This document shows positions 1 through 9,821 of a DNA stretch of 64,000 nucleotides, piece by piece. The notes beneath the pieces are model-generated. The model had not been told where the DNA came from. It did no database searches and was given only the letters and a program-made list of their open reading frames with translations. This DNA comes from Acidobacteriaceae bacterium. GTDB taxonomy: Bacteria; Acidobacteriota; Terriglobia; Terriglobales; Acidobacteriaceae. The translations under genes and the position numbers were made by a program. Every line of letters starts with the position of its first letter. Position 1 is the stretch's first letter. The stretch covers positions 125,177 to 189,176 of the forward strand of contig PLBY01000059.1 in assembly GCA_003134655.1 (NCBI GenBank), in the 5' to 3' direction.

Positions 1-97
1 TGGAGGCGGGTTCCTGGCGATCGCTGCAACCCTGGCCATTAGTGGCACAGTCGCCCTAATCGTCGCCCGTCGGCCAAGAGAAAGTGCTTTACCGTAG
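1..97 (+). CDS. C-terminal end of a membrane protein (partial, cut by window edge)
   Basis: An open frame runs from base 2 to the TAG at 95-97. It encodes about 31 residues: a hydrophobic stretch rich in Ala, Leu, Ile and Gly, then a short basic tail (ARRPRES). This looks like the last transmembrane helix and cytoplasmic tail of an integral membrane protein, for example an MFS-type transporter, but the family cannot be named from this fragment. Its stop codon is the TAG inside the palindromic repeat that begins at 94. Confidence 0.55.
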   Translation, partial: GGGFLAIAATLAISGTVALIVARRPRESALP

Positions 98-147
98 CGC
101 CGGCGTCCCGCCGGCTGTCGCGGGGGCGTCCCGCCCGCGCACCCCGA
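94..147. repeat. Palindromic repeat, family A (copy 1)
   Basis: The element starts GTAGCGCCGGCGTCCCGCCG and carries two short palindromes: GCCGGC...GCCGGC, then a GCGGG/CCCGC-type arm. Related copies sit at 33572, 52018 and 57879. The TAG within its first bases is the stop codon of the truncated upstream frame. It is non-coding and could form a stable hairpin in RNA. I interpret it as a REP-like dispersed element. Confidence 0.7.
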
Positions 148-192
148 AGAGTGCCAGAAAGCTCAAGGTTTCGGCTTCGCGTCCTCCCATCA

Positions 193-204
193 ATTGTTTA
201 CAAT
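193..204. promoter_or_regulatory. Small palindrome / possible -10 upstream of the lipid cluster
   Basis: ATTGT-TT-ACAAT is a perfect inverted repeat 57 bases before the first gene of the lipid cluster. Its right half contains TACAAT, five of six matches to a sigma-70 -10 box. It may be an operator or the -10 region of the cluster promoter. No convincing -35 was found, so this is only a candidate. Confidence 0.2.
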
Positions 205-261
205 AGAAACTTCGTCTGACCACCAGCAACCGAACCCTTTATAGAGGAACGATCACCAATT

Positions 262-2601
262 TTGGAATCGACAAACCACAATTCCAGTACGGCCCCCACC
301 GTCTACTGGCGGGTTGAGGGCAGCCTGCTCGACCTGACCGTGGTCGAGCCCGTAGCGTTCTTTACGTGGAACGCCCAGACCTTTGCTGAGCGCTTCCGGC
401 GGCGTGGGCAGATCTTCCTGATGGCCCTGTTGCGGCCGTTTCTCTATTCCACCAACCGCAAGTTTGCCACTCGGGCAGTGCACGCCGTCCTGCGCGGAGT
501 GACCCGTGATCGCCTCGATCTACTGGGCGAAGAGTTCTTCCTCTACAAGTTAAAGCCCCGCCTGAAAGACCGCGGCGTGCGCAAAGTGCAGGAACTGGTG
601 GAAGCCGGCGCGGAGGTTGTGCTGGTCAGCCAGGGGCTGGACCACGTGATGCGCCCTCTGGCGCAGTATTTGGGCGTCAAGCGGATCGTGGCCAACCGTC
701 TGGAGTTTCGCGGTGGCACGGCGACGGGAAGATTGCTGGAGCCGGTCATTCGACCGCGCGGAGCGTTCGCGCGCATTCGGGAAGAGAATCCAGACGGGCG
801 CAGGGCTCCGAAGACTCTGGCGCGACAACTGGATATCTCCGTGGAAGACTTGCGCGCCGCAGTCATTCCCGCCGAGCGGCGGCCGTTCGCGCCAACCCGG
901 CCCATCGTCAATTTTGGGGGGCAGAGACAGGCCCCGGGATTTTCCGTTCGCCGGGCATTCGCGGGAAAGCAGGTCATGCTGATCGGCGTAACCGGTTTCA
1001 TCGGCAAGGTCTGGCTGGCGAACACGCTTCTCGATCTGCCTGACGTGAAGAAGATCTATCTTCTGATCCGCCGACAGAAGTCGAATCCGGCCGAACGGCG
1101 TTTTGAAAAGATGGTGGAAGATTCGCCGGTGTTCGATCCGCTCTTTGACCGGCACGGCGACCGGCTCCTCGACTTCCTGCACGACAAGATCGAGGTCGTC
1201 GAAGGGGATGTTACCCAGCCGGGGCTCGGACTCAACGCCGAGACAGCCCGCAGCCTGCAGAAGAGTCTCGATCTCATTATTAATAGCTCCGGCCTGACCG
1301 ACTTCAATCCCGATCTGCGCGACGCGCTGGCGACGAACACCGACGCCGCGGTCAATGTTCTCGATTTTGTCCGATCGGCGGATCATGCCGGGCTCCTGCA
1401 TCTCTCCACTTGCTACGTGGCCGGCGAGCAGGACGGGCGGGTCAGCGAGAAACTGACGCCCAACTACAATCCGCGCGGGTTGGCAGATTTCGACGCCGAG
1501 CAGGAATGGCGCTCGCTCCAGGAATTCGTGAAGCAGGCCGAGGTGCAGGCCGAGAGCGACGAAGTCACGTCAGGCTTGCGTATGCAGGCACAGTCCAAGG
1601 AACATGCGGCGAAAAACCTGCAGGGCGCGGCTCTCGAGAATCAGATCCGCAAAAACCGCGTTCGCTGGCGCAAGACCTATCTGACCGAGGGCGGAACGCG
1701 GCGAGCCAAAGAACTGGGCTGGCCGAATACTTACACGCTCACCAAGAGTTTGGCGGAGTCGTTGATCGCGAAACACGGGGCCGGACTGCCGGTCGCGGTG
1801 GTGCGTCCAGCGATCGTTGAGACGTCCGTTGCCAAGCCGTTCCCCGGGTGGAACGAGGGCATCAACACTTCTGCGTCGCTGTCGTATCTATTGGGGACGT
1901 ATTTTCGCCAATTGCCCACGAACGAGAGCAAGAGGCTCGACATTATTCCGGTGGACGCAGTTTGCAGCGGAATGACGCTGATCGCCGCCGCCGTTATGGA
2001 ACGCCGCCACGACTCCATGTACCAACTCGCGACCTCTGTGACCAACCCCTGCGACATGGGCCGGTCGATCGAGTTGACATCTCTGGCGCACCGCAAGCAC
2101 TACCGCGCCCAGGAAGGTCTGGAATCGTGGCTGCGCCTGCGTTTTGATGCCATTCCGGTTTCCAAGACGCGCTACAACCGCATGTCTGCGCCGGCACAGA
2201 AGGCGATCGTGAAGTCCATTCAACGCATCATGTCGCCGTTGCCTCTGAAGAAGGCGCCGCTGGTGAAGACCGAGCGCAGCTTGGAGCGTCTGGAAAAGCT
2301 CATTGAACTGTTCGAGCCTTTCATCCTGCTGAACGAGCATGATTTCGCGGCGGAAAACATCGAGAAGCTTTCGTACGCACTCGTGCCGGAAGAGCAAAAC
2401 ATTTTCGGCTACGACACCCGCTCCCTCGACTGGTGGGAGTACTGGATCAACATTCACATCCCGGCTCTGCGCCGCTGGACGTATCCTTTGATTGAGGGCC
2501 GGCCTCTTGAAGCCAGACCTCCTCGCACTTTTCAACTTGCGCCCGCGAACGGAGATGCCGTGAAGACTGGGACCGACGGAGCCACGTGGCGATATTCCTG
2601 A
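262..2601 (+). CDS. Fatty acyl-CoA reductase with degenerate N-terminal HAD-like domain
   Basis: The 779-residue protein has two parts. Residues about 12-190 look like a SerB-type HAD domain: an N-terminal motif-I position, a VLVSQG motif-II-like strand and an ANRLEF segment. However, the catalytic DxDGT is replaced by R17-V-E-G-S21, so phosphatase activity is unlikely. Residues about 235-700 form an extended NAD(P)-binding domain of the acyl-CoA reductase (male-sterility) family, with GVTGFIG near residue 241 and a catalytic Y491-x3-K495. The C-terminus, with a [11 protein letters not shown] segment, resembles the FAR C-terminal region. It probably reduces acyl-CoA to a fatty aldehyde or alcohol. 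The start is TTG, with AGAGGA about 13 bases upstream, and the next gene overlaps by 16 bases. Confidence 0.8.
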   Translation: MESTNHNSSTAPTVYWRVEGSLLDLTVVEPVAFFTWNAQTFAERFRRRGQIFLMALLRPFLYSTNRKFATRAVHAVLRGVTRDRLDLLGEEFFLYKLKPRLKDRGVRKVQELVEAGAEVVLVSQGLDHVMRPLAQYLGVKRIVANRLEFRGGTATGRLLEPVIRPRGAFARIREENPDGRRAPKTLARQLDISVEDLRAAVIPAERRPFAPTRPIVNFGGQRQAPGFSVRRAFAGKQVMLIGVTGFIGKVWLANTLLDLPDVKKIYLLIRRQKSNPAERRFEKMVEDSPVFDPLFDRHGDRLLDFLHDKIEVVEGDVTQPGLGLNAETARSLQKSLDLIINSSGLTDFNPDLRDALATNTDAAVNVLDFVRSADHAGLLHLSTCYVAGEQDGRVSEKLTPNYNPRGLADFDAEQEWRSLQEFVKQAEVQAESDEVTSGLRMQAQSKEHAAKNLQGAALENQIRKNRVRWRKTYLTEGGTRRAKELGWPNTYTLTKSLAESLIAKHGAGLPVAVVRPAIVETSVAKPFPGWNEGINTSASLSYLLGTYFRQLPTNESKRLDIIPVDAVCSGMTLIAAAVMERRHDSMYQLATSVTNPCDMGRSIELTSLAHRKHYRAQEGLESWLRLRFDAIPVSKTRYNRMSAPAQKAIVKSIQRIMSPLPLKKAPLVKTERSLERLEKLIELFEPFILLNEHDFAAENIEKLSYALVPEEQNIFGYDTRSLDWWEYWINIHIPALRRWTYPLIEGRPLEARPPRTFQLAPANGDAVKTGTDGATWRYS

Positions 2602-3719
2602 CCGGCTCGACCGGATATATCGGTGCACACGTTGCCGCCAATCTGCTGGAGGGACACGGCGCATCCTTGAACGTGCTGGTGCGGGCGCGTGATCCGCAGG
2701 AAGCGCAGTTGCGGCTGTGGCGTGCGCTGCAGATGCACCTGGATTTTCCGCGCTTCTTCGAGTACCTGCAGACGAAGGTGCGAATCTTCTGCGGAGATCT
2801 GACCTCGACCGGTTTTGGTCTCGGCCGCGACGAGTACGACCGACTGGTGCACACCACGGATTCCGTGATCCACTGCGCGGCATCGCTGAACCGTAAGTCG
2901 GAGAAGAGTTGCCTGAACGTGAATCTTCGGGGAACGCTCGAGGTGCTGACCCTGGCGCGTCAGGCCGAGCACTACCACGGCTTGCGGCGCTTCAGCGAGG
3001 TCAGTACAGTGGCCGTGGCGGGGAAGCGCAGCAATGAAGTGGTCACCGAGGATCGATCGATCGAGTGGGACCGCTCAGACTACGATCCCTACGCGCGCAC
3101 CAAGAAGTTTTGTGAGCACATGACCCGCGTCTTGCTGCCGGATACTCCCAAGACGGTCTTCCGTCCGAGCATTGTCCTGGGTGACAGCCGTCACGCGGAA
3201 ACGACCCAGTTCGATATGGTCAAGGCTTTCGTGTTTCTGGCGGGCCTGCCGGCGTTGCCGTTTCGTCCCAACGACAAGATCGACATCGTCAACGTGGATT
3301 TTGTCGCCGACGCGATTGCGACCTTGCATCAGAAAGATCAGCCGCAATACGACACCTACCATCTTTCGTCGGGCACAGGATCGCAAACGTTCCGCGAGTT
3401 GACGACGGCGCTGGCCGCCGCCCAGCAGAAGCGTAGCCCGGTGTTTTTGCCGTTTGCGGAGAAGCCCTTCTCCGGCTCCGTCAACTTCCTTTCCAATCGG
3501 AAGGGAGCGATGGCCAAGGGTGCTTCGCTGATGAAAGTCTTCATGCCCTATCTGGTATGGAATACGGTGTTCGATAACACTCGCGTGACCTCCGAACTGA
3601 AGCGCAAGCCGGTCCCGTTCTCGCAGTACAGTTTTCCGCTTCTCAAGTTCAGCCGCGAGAATAACTTCGAATACAACTACAAGCCTTGGCCCACTGCCGC
3701 AGGAGGGACTGCCGCATGA
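2586..3719 (+). CDS. NAD(P)-dependent thioester-reductase-like SDR
   Basis: The 377-residue extended short-chain dehydrogenase starts directly with a Rossmann motif (GSTGYIG, residues 7-13) and has Y169-x3-K173 as the catalytic pair. The layout matches the NAD_binding_4 / thioester reductase domains of carboxylic acid reductases and Lys2-type enzymes, which release acyl chains from CoA or ACP as aldehydes. A sugar-nucleotide epimerase role is the alternative. The GTG start overlaps the end of the acyl-CoA reductase gene, and its own stop overlaps the next start as ATGA, so translational coupling on both sides is likely. With the upstream reductase it could carry out successive reductions or act on different acyl carriers. 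Confidence 0.75.
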   Translation: MAIFLTGSTGYIGAHVAANLLEGHGASLNVLVRARDPQEAQLRLWRALQMHLDFPRFFEYLQTKVRIFCGDLTSTGFGLGRDEYDRLVHTTDSVIHCAASLNRKSEKSCLNVNLRGTLEVLTLARQAEHYHGLRRFSEVSTVAVAGKRSNEVVTEDRSIEWDRSDYDPYARTKKFCEHMTRVLLPDTPKTVFRPSIVLGDSRHAETTQFDMVKAFVFLAGLPALPFRPNDKIDIVNVDFVADAIATLHQKDQPQYDTYHLSSGTGSQTFRELTTALAAAQQKRSPVFLPFAEKPFSGSVNFLSNRKGAMAKGASLMKVFMPYLVWNTVFDNTRVTSELKRKPVPFSQYSFPLLKFSRENNFEYNYKPWPTAAGGTAA

Positions 3720-5125
3720 TGGATTTCGTTTTGGAAGCGTGGGTCAGCGGTAATATCGAGCGGGCGAAAGCCCGATGGATGCTGGGCGGACACAATCCCT
3801 GGCAGCCGGGCGAAAGACTGAAGCTGCTCTTTGCCGGCTACAATGGCACGCGCAACATGGGTTCCGACGTGCGCGTGGACGAAATGTTGCGCCAGATCCG
3901 TCACATCCTGGGCGCGGAGCGAGTCGAATTCAGCGTCATGAGTCAGAACTTTGAGTTCTCGAAAGGATACTTCGAGGGTACCAAGCAAGTGCATCTGCCG
4001 GATATCTTCCCGCCGTTCCTGTCTGATGAAGTTCCCCGGCACCATGGCGTGGTGGCGTGCGAAGGCTCTATGTTCAAGAGCAAGTTCGCCAACGCCCTCA
4101 CCACGATGATGATTGGCTCCCTCGGCATCGCCGCCGTGGAAAATAAGCTTTCCGTCGGATATGGTGCAGAAGCTGGCCACATGGATCCGCTTCTCGCCAA
4201 GATGTGCGGACGCTACTGCAAGAACTCGCTCGTCATCACGCGCAACGAAGAATCGCGGACCGTGTTGCGCGAGTTGGGGGTACCGACCGAGATCGGTACA
4301 GATACTGCATGGACGTTCGAGCCCCGTCCGGCCGAGTATGGACAAAGCGTTTTACGGCAGGTGGGCTGGGACGGTCGCACACCAGTGCTTGTCGTATGCC
4401 CGATCAATCCCTTTGAATGGCCCGTGAAGGCTTCGGTAGCAAAAGCAGCTATTCATAGCCTGACTGGTGCCTACAAGAAGAGCCATTATCGCGGGCCCTA
4501 CTTCCATAACTCAGGCCCGGCAGCCGATCGCGCCTACGAGCACTACCTGAGTTCCATTGCGAAGGCCGTGGATGCCTTCCGCAAGCAGCGGAACGTGTTC
4601 GTAATTCTGGCGGCGACCGAGCGCATGGATGCGCGTGCGGCCAACCGTATCTCCGAGAAACTCGGCCGAGTGCCGGTTTTGAGTTCGGACCAGTACAACA
4701 TGTATGAACTGGTCAGCATTTTGCGCTCCTGTCACATGATGGCTTCGTCACGCTATCACGGCATCGTGACTTCCATGCCTGCGCTCGTGCCTTCAGCGGG
4801 TATCACCATGGATGAGCGCATTCGTAATCTGATGCGCGAGCGCGGCCATCCGGAGTTGCTGATGACCGTCGATGATCCGGACCTCGAACCGAAGCTGCTG
4901 GTGGCTCTCGAGACTCTCGCCACACAGGGCGAGCGCATCGCCGACGGCATTGCGCGCACGGTGGTAAAGAACCTGAAAGTCATGGCGCGAATGGGAGTTT
5001 TCTTCGAGGAAGAAGTCCAGCGGCGGTATCCCGACTTCCAGACACGCACTGGCGAGTGGAGTTGGGAAGATTATCTTCCGCCCATGAACGCCTCGCTCCG
5101 CCAGTTGGTGGCGGCTTACAGCTGA
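3716..5125 (+). CDS. Polysaccharide pyruvyl transferase family protein
   Basis: The 469-residue protein is of the CsaB/WcaK type (PF04230 fold, resembling GT-B glycosyltransferases). Recognisable features are the N-terminal [14 protein letters not shown] loop, a central [14 protein letters not shown] segment and the hallmark [16 protein letters not shown] segment near residue 350. Family members transfer pyruvate from phosphoenolpyruvate to glycans, but several relatives act as glycosyltransferases or have unknown donors. The ATGA overlap with the preceding gene places it in the same transcription unit; a second ATG three bases later is equally possible as start. Its place inside a fatty-acyl cluster suggests it modifies the polar part of a lipid product; that is inference. 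Confidence 0.75.
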   Translation: MMDFVLEAWVSGNIERAKARWMLGGHNPWQPGERLKLLFAGYNGTRNMGSDVRVDEMLRQIRHILGAERVEFSVMSQNFEFSKGYFEGTKQVHLPDIFPPFLSDEVPRHHGVVACEGSMFKSKFANALTTMMIGSLGIAAVENKLSVGYGAEAGHMDPLLAKMCGRYCKNSLVITRNEESRTVLRELGVPTEIGTDTAWTFEPRPAEYGQSVLRQVGWDGRTPVLVVCPINPFEWPVKASVAKAAIHSLTGAYKKSHYRGPYFHNSGPAADRAYEHYLSSIAKAVDAFRKQRNVFVILAATERMDARAANRISEKLGRVPVLSSDQYNMYELVSILRSCHMMASSRYHGIVTSMPALVPSAGITMDERIRNLMRERGHPELLMTVDDPDLEPKLLVALETLATQGERIADGIARTVVKNLKVMARMGVFFEEEVQRRYPDFQTRTGEWSWEDYLPPMNASLRQLVAAYS

Positions 5126-5152
5126 GTCCACAGATTCTCCGGTACGAAAATC

Positions 5153-6817
5153 ATGCCATTTGTCGGGGAAATATTTTCGGAACTCAAGGCTGCGGCGGAC
5201 ACCCGGGTGCTCCAGGAAATCCGCGACGGCCAAGTTACCGGTGTGACCGGTGGCGAACTACTCGAGTTGATCGGCAAGGCACGGACGTTTTTCGCCGCGA
5301 AGGGGTTGAAGAAAGGCGACCGCTGTGGCGTCCTGGCTCCGAACAGCATCCGCTGGATAGCCGTCGATCTGGCGGCCATGGCTGAGGGGCTGATTGTCGT
5401 TCCACTCTACTTCCGCCAAGCTCCGTGGGAGTTGGTCGCAATGATGAAAGACAGCACGCCGTCGCTGGTGTGCTGCGGGGATCCGACGCTGCGCGACGGC
5501 ATCCTCCAGAACTGGCCAGGTGCTGGCGGCTCTGAAGCGCCGCCACATTTTCTTTTGGATGAGATTGTTTCAGGGGTCGAAGGAGTCTCACTCGATCGCC
5601 CACAGGTTCGCGATGAGGATCCCGTCACGATCATCTACACGTCGGGCACGTCGGGCGAGGCCAAGGGCGTAGTGCTGACGGCCGCGAACGTCGGGTTCAT
5701 GCTGGGTTGTACTTCTGCGCGTTTGGACTCGCTGATGGGTGGTCAATCAGGGCAGGACCGCATTTTTCATTACCTGCCGTTTAGTTTTTGCGCATCCTGG
5801 ATCGCGGTGTTGACATTCCTGCTGCGCGGAAGCCTGGTGACGCTGAACACCGACCTGACGAAGATCCCAAGCGACATGCCGGCAGTGGCTCCGCACTATT
5901 TCCTGAATGTGCCGCAGTTGCTTGAGCGCATGCGGCGCGCGGTGGACGAACAGATCGCTCAAAAGGGCGGCATCGCGCAGGCGATTTATTCACGCGCCAA
6001 GGCAGCGCGGGTACGAAAAAAGGAGAACTCTTCGAAAGCGAGCGATGCTATCTGGGACTGGCTGGCCAAAGCCGCGGTCTTCCCGGCGATCCGCATGAAG
6101 ATGGTGGGCTCGAATCTGAAAGCCCTGATCTGCGGTTCGGCTCCCCTCACTCCCGAAACTCAGGACTATTTCAGCATGCTCGGCATTCCCGTTTTGCAGG
6201 TCTACGGACTGACGGAGACGACCGGGATCTGCACCATGGACGATCCGGACAACGTCGTGCCTGGGCGTGTCGGGCCCGCGATCTCCGGCATCGAGATGAA
6301 ACTGGGTGACAACGACGAGATCGTAGTTCGCGGACCGAATGTCTTTCCCGGCTACTGGAACCGTCCGCAGCAGGCCGCCGAAGTGCTGCGCGACGGATGG
6401 TTTCACACCGGCGACCAGGGTGAGATGGACGCAGCAGGGAACTGGCGCATCGTGGGGCGAATCAAGAATTTGATCGTTCTCGGCTCCGGCCACAAGATCG
6501 CCCCGGAAACGATCGAAGACGAGGTCGCTCGCGAGTTGCCGGGTGCGCAGCAAGTGGTCATCGTTGGCAATGGCCGCGGATATCTTTCAGTAATTGTCAC
6601 GGGCAATGTGACCGGCAAACAGGTGCAGACCGCGCTCGACGCCGTCAATCCCCACTTCCCGCACTATAAGCAAGTGCGGGCATTTCGCTTGAGGCCGGAG
6701 GCATTTTCAATTGAGAACGGTATGCTCACTGCAAACGGCAAGTTGAAGCGAGATCTGATTTCAGCGCGCATGAAGAACGAGATCGAAGAGATGTATCAAG
6801 TGAAGCAGGCGGTCTAG
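5153..6817 (+). CDS. AMP-forming acyl-CoA synthetase / fatty acyl ligase
   Basis: The 554-residue ANL-superfamily adenylating enzyme has the P-loop-like YTSGTSGEAKG around residues 162-173, the adenine-binding YGLTETTG motif near residue 352 and a GDQG hinge region before the small C-terminal domain. It activates a carboxylic acid as acyl-AMP and transfers it to CoA or to a phosphopantetheine carrier. The neighbouring free-standing acyl carrier protein makes acyl-ACP loading (FAAL-like) possible. The gene follows the pyruvyl transferase gene by 27 bases and precedes the enoyl-CoA hydratase gene by 23, consistent with one operon. Substrate chain length cannot be read from the sequence. Confidence 0.88.
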   Translation: MPFVGEIFSELKAAADTRVLQEIRDGQVTGVTGGELLELIGKARTFFAAKGLKKGDRCGVLAPNSIRWIAVDLAAMAEGLIVVPLYFRQAPWELVAMMKDSTPSLVCCGDPTLRDGILQNWPGAGGSEAPPHFLLDEIVSGVEGVSLDRPQVRDEDPVTIIYTSGTSGEAKGVVLTAANVGFMLGCTSARLDSLMGGQSGQDRIFHYLPFSFCASWIAVLTFLLRGSLVTLNTDLTKIPSDMPAVAPHYFLNVPQLLERMRRAVDEQIAQKGGIAQAIYSRAKAARVRKKENSSKASDAIWDWLAKAAVFPAIRMKMVGSNLKALICGSAPLTPETQDYFSMLGIPVLQVYGLTETTGICTMDDPDNVVPGRVGPAISGIEMKLGDNDEIVVRGPNVFPGYWNRPQQAAEVLRDGWFHTGDQGEMDAAGNWRIVGRIKNLIVLGSGHKIAPETIEDEVARELPGAQQVVIVGNGRGYLSVIVTGNVTGKQVQTALDAVNPHFPHYKQVRAFRLRPEAFSIENGMLTANGKLKRDLISARMKNEIEEMYQVKQAV

Positions 6818-6840
6818 AGTCAGCGTAGAGAGGGAAGGCC

Positions 6841-7650
6841 TTGGGCAAACAGCAATTCAACGGGCAAGCGCTGTCGTGGCAGGTGCAGAGTGGAGTAATC
6901 GAGTTGGCCCTCCACCGCGCCCCCTGCAACGAGCTGGGCTCCTTGTCGCTCGATGAACTGGAACAATTTGTGTCTGCGCTCGATGATCTGGAGAAAGACG
7001 CGCATGCTCTGATCATCCACAGCGAATTGAAGTGCGGTTTTTGCGCCGGAGCCGATCTGCGAGAACTGTATGAGCGCTCCCATGCCATGGGGAAGGCCGA
7101 GGCCGCCAGCGGCGTACGCGATTTTCTGGAGCGCATCCACCGCGTGCTGAATCGGATAGATGCGGCTCCTCTGACGACGATTGCCGCAGTGCATGGAGTG
7201 ACCTTCGGTGGAGGGTTTGAACTCGCATTGGTCTGCGATTTGATCATCGCCGACAAAATGGCGCGCTTTTGTTTTCCGGAACTGAGGTTGGGACTCATCC
7301 CCGGATTCGGCGGAATCCCGCGCCTGAAAAGGGATCTGGGGAACGCACTAGTGCGCGACCTGCTCTTGACCGGTCGCAGTTTCAACGCGACAAAAGCCCA
7401 GCAGATCGGTCTGGTCAGCCAGGTCGTCTCGGAGGGCGAGGCGTTGCGCGCAGCCCGCGCGACAGCCGCCCAGTTGGGAAAGTTCGACCGGCAAACCGCG
7501 GTTGCGGCCAAGCGTTTCATCAAGCCGATTCCGCATGACGAATTGCGCAAGGAAATTGACATTTTTTGCGATCTATTTTCGCGGCCAGCCGTGCAAGCTG
7601 GATTGAAGAAGTTCGTGGAGAGCACAGACGCACAGCCCTACTTGCCGTGA
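6841..7650 (+). CDS. Enoyl-CoA hydratase/isomerase family protein
   Basis: The 269-residue crotonase-fold protein has the oxyanion-hole segment CAGADL (residues 68-73) and GGGFELALVCD. Both glutamates used by true hydratases are present (E127 and E147, by alignment to the mammalian enzyme), so hydration of a 2-enoyl thioester or double-bond isomerisation is chemically possible. The start appears to be TTG, preceded by GAGAGGGAAGG. It lies between an acyl ligase and an acyl carrier protein, which argues for a biosynthetic rather than a beta-oxidation role; no thiolase or acyl-CoA dehydrogenase is nearby. Confidence 0.85.
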   Translation: MGKQQFNGQALSWQVQSGVIELALHRAPCNELGSLSLDELEQFVSALDDLEKDAHALIIHSELKCGFCAGADLRELYERSHAMGKAEAASGVRDFLERIHRVLNRIDAAPLTTIAAVHGVTFGGGFELALVCDLIIADKMARFCFPELRLGLIPGFGGIPRLKRDLGNALVRDLLLTGRSFNATKAQQIGLVSQVVSEGEALRAARATAAQLGKFDRQTAVAAKRFIKPIPHDELRKEIDIFCDLFSRPAVQAGLKKFVESTDAQPYLP

Positions 7651-7694
7651 GAACCGGGCGCTCAAGAATCGCAATACAGGTTAGAGTAACTTAT

Positions 7695-7937
7695 ATGCAA
7701 ACAGCCGATCAGACGCTCGACGAAATTCTTACTTTGGCGGCGGCGCATTTCAAGGTGCCGCGCGAAAAACTTTCCCCCGACGCCGATTTCTTCAAGGAGC
7801 TCGGCATCGACAGCCTGCAGACGCTCGATCTGCTGACGCGCCTGGAGAACCACTTTCGCGTCGAACTCCCGGATTACGAACTGCAAGGCGTGACCGACTT
7901 CCGCACGCTCGCGGGTAAGATTCAGGCGCGGCTCTAG
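7695..7937 (+). CDS. Acyl carrier protein
   Basis: The 80-residue acidic, helical protein has the phosphopantetheine attachment motif GIDSL, with the modified serine at residue 40. The length and the DFFKELGIDSLQTLDLL helix II are typical of free-standing ACPs. I chose the ATG at 7695 over upstream in-frame starts that would add an unlikely Arg-rich leader overlapping the hydratase gene. It is not next to fabD/F/G, so it is probably a dedicated carrier for the cluster product rather than the housekeeping AcpP. Confidence 0.9.
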   Translation: MQTADQTLDEILTLAAAHFKVPREKLSPDADFFKELGIDSLQTLDLLTRLENHFRVELPDYELQGVTDFRTLAGKIQARL

Positions 7938-8031
7938 ATCCTTGAAGTCGAAGCCGAGATTCGGCAGGTAATGAATTGATAACTAAGCTTTTCTCCATGC
8001 TTCCCCGTCCCTGTGTTGAAATGAAAGGTTA

Positions 8032-9741
8032 ATGCTCGATCTCCGCCAATATACCTGTCTGGGCGCCGCGCTGCGCGATGCGCTCGACCGTTTTTCCTCC
8101 GAAGTATGCCTGATCGAGGCGGAGCGTGATCGCGAGAAAGTTCGCCTCACGTATTCCGATTTCAAAGAGATCGCCTTGCCCCTGGCCCGCGCCCTCGAGG
8201 ATGCCGATTACGATGCCGGCGATCGCGCCGCCATCATCATGACGAATCAGTCGAAATGGCTGATCTCGGCCTACGCGATCTTCTATTGCGGCGGCGTGCT
8301 GGTTCCACTGGACTACAAGCTGACTGCGGCGGAACATTTGCAACTTCTCGCCCACTCCAAGGCCAAGGTGCTTATCGTCGAGCACCACCTGTGGCGCGCG
8401 ATCATGGAGTCTCCCGACTTCCAGAAGATTGCGACCAAGATCGTTCTCGTCACGGAGGCTCCGCTGGGCGTGGAGTTGGCGGGAGCGTTTCGCTGGGAAG
8501 ACTTCAAGCGGAAGGGCGCTCCCGACTTTGTCATGCGCCAGAAGGACGACGTGGCCTGCATCGTCTATTCCTCGGGAACGGGCGGACGCCCTAAGGGCTG
8601 CGTCCTCACCCACGAAAACTATCTGGAGCAGTGCCGCGCGCTCACGGCCTGGTATCCATTCTGGCCCGGCGTGCGCTACCTGAGCATTCTGCCTACGAAT
8701 CACGCTATCGATTTCATGGTGGGCTTTATCGGTCCCTTCGTGTGCGGCGCCTGCGTGGTCCATCTGCGCACGCTGCGACCCGAGTTCGTGCGCGACGCTT
8801 TTGTGCGCTACCGCATCACCTACGTGTCCCTGGTCCCAATGATTGTGAAGAACCTGGACCGCGGCCTGCGCGCGAAGTTCGACGAACTCCCGTCGTGGAA
8901 GCGCGCATTCCTGAATGCCATGATCGGCACCAACCGCCTGCTGACGCGCCGCCGTCCGAACGTGAAACTCAGCCGCATGCTGCTGCCCAACGTTCATCGC
9001 GGATTCGGTGGCGAAGTGCTGGCGCTCATCACCGGTGGGGCATTCATGGAGCCCTCAACCATGCAGTTCTTCTACGATCTGGGCATTCCCGTGGTGAACG
9101 GCTATGGACTCACCGAGGCCGGTACCGCGCTTACGCTCAACGATCTCAAACCGTTCCGTGCGGATACGGTCGGCAAGCCGCTGCCGGGAGTGGAACTGCG
9201 TATTCTGAATCCGGACGCCGATGGCGTGGGGGAAGTGGCGGTTCGCAGCAAGACGGTCATGTCGCACTATCTCGACGATCCCGAACTGACATTGGAAACG
9301 ATCGTCGACGGCTGGCTCCTGACGGGCGATCTGGGCCGTTTTGGGAGCGGCGGCCATCTACAACTGTTCGGTCGCAAGAAGAACATGATCGTGACGGAGG
9401 GCGGTAAGAATATCTACCCGGAGGACATTGAAACTGTGTTCGATGGTCTCCCCGTGAAAGAGTACACGGTCTTTGCTGCGAACTACGTTTGGCCGAAGAA
9501 AGAACTCGGCCGTGAAAGCCTGGTTCTAGTGCTTCGGCTGGAGCAGAATCAGAAGTTCGACACCAAGTTGCTGGAAGAGATCTCTGCGCGAAACCGCCGC
9601 CTGCCTGATTTCAAGCGGGTCAGCGGATATCTGATCTGGGAGAAAGACTTCCCCCGGACGGCCTCGATGAAGATTAAGCGGCAAGTGTTAGCGGAGGAGA
9701 TTGGCAAGTTCGTAAACCGGGACGCAATTGTGGGATTGTGA
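8032..9741 (+). CDS. AMP-forming acyl ligase (second adenylating enzyme)
   Basis: The 569-residue ANL-superfamily enzyme is only distantly similar to the first ligase of the cluster. The phosphate-binding loop [11 protein letters not shown] lies near residues 180-190, YGLTEAG near residue 358, and the GDLGRF hinge precedes the C-terminal domain, which has the conserved lysine context RTASMKIKR near its end. A start at 8032 is supported by GAAAGG seven bases upstream. Two different adenylating enzymes around one ACP suggest two acyl substrates, or one CoA-loading and one ACP-loading step. A 94-base gap separates it from the ACP gene. Confidence 0.87.
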   Translation: MLDLRQYTCLGAALRDALDRFSSEVCLIEAERDREKVRLTYSDFKEIALPLARALEDADYDAGDRAAIIMTNQSKWLISAYAIFYCGGVLVPLDYKLTAAEHLQLLAHSKAKVLIVEHHLWRAIMESPDFQKIATKIVLVTEAPLGVELAGAFRWEDFKRKGAPDFVMRQKDDVACIVYSSGTGGRPKGCVLTHENYLEQCRALTAWYPFWPGVRYLSILPTNHAIDFMVGFIGPFVCGACVVHLRTLRPEFVRDAFVRYRITYVSLVPMIVKNLDRGLRAKFDELPSWKRAFLNAMIGTNRLLTRRRPNVKLSRMLLPNVHRGFGGEVLALITGGAFMEPSTMQFFYDLGIPVVNGYGLTEAGTALTLNDLKPFRADTVGKPLPGVELRILNPDADGVGEVAVRSKTVMSHYLDDPELTLETIVDGWLLTGDLGRFGSGGHLQLFGRKKNMIVTEGGKNIYPEDIETVFDGLPVKEYTVFAANYVWPKKELGRESLVLVLRLEQNQKFDTKLLEEISARNRRLPDFKRVSGYLIWEKDFPRTASMKIKRQVLAEEIGKFVNRDAIVGL

Positions 9742-9775
9742 CCGCTGCTGAAGTAGCATTTATCGTGCGAAAGTC

Positions 9776-9805
9776 TTGACGCGCAGATCATTCCCTTACT
9801 GTAAA
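9776..9805 (+). promoter_or_regulatory. Candidate sigma-70 promoter of the lipid kinase gene
   Basis: TTGACG at 9776-9781 and TGTAAA at 9800-9805 are separated by 18 bases, just ahead of the lipid kinase gene at 9822. If this is used, the leader would be very short. It would give the kinase its own promoter in addition to read-through from the cluster. Confidence 0.35.
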
Positions 9806-9821
9806 AACGGAACCTGAAACC

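Noticed and set aside
1888..2883. 331-codon minus-strand frame
   Set aside because: It is antisense to the acyl-CoA reductase and SDR genes, Arg/Pro-rich, without a recognisable domain; a by-product of high GC.
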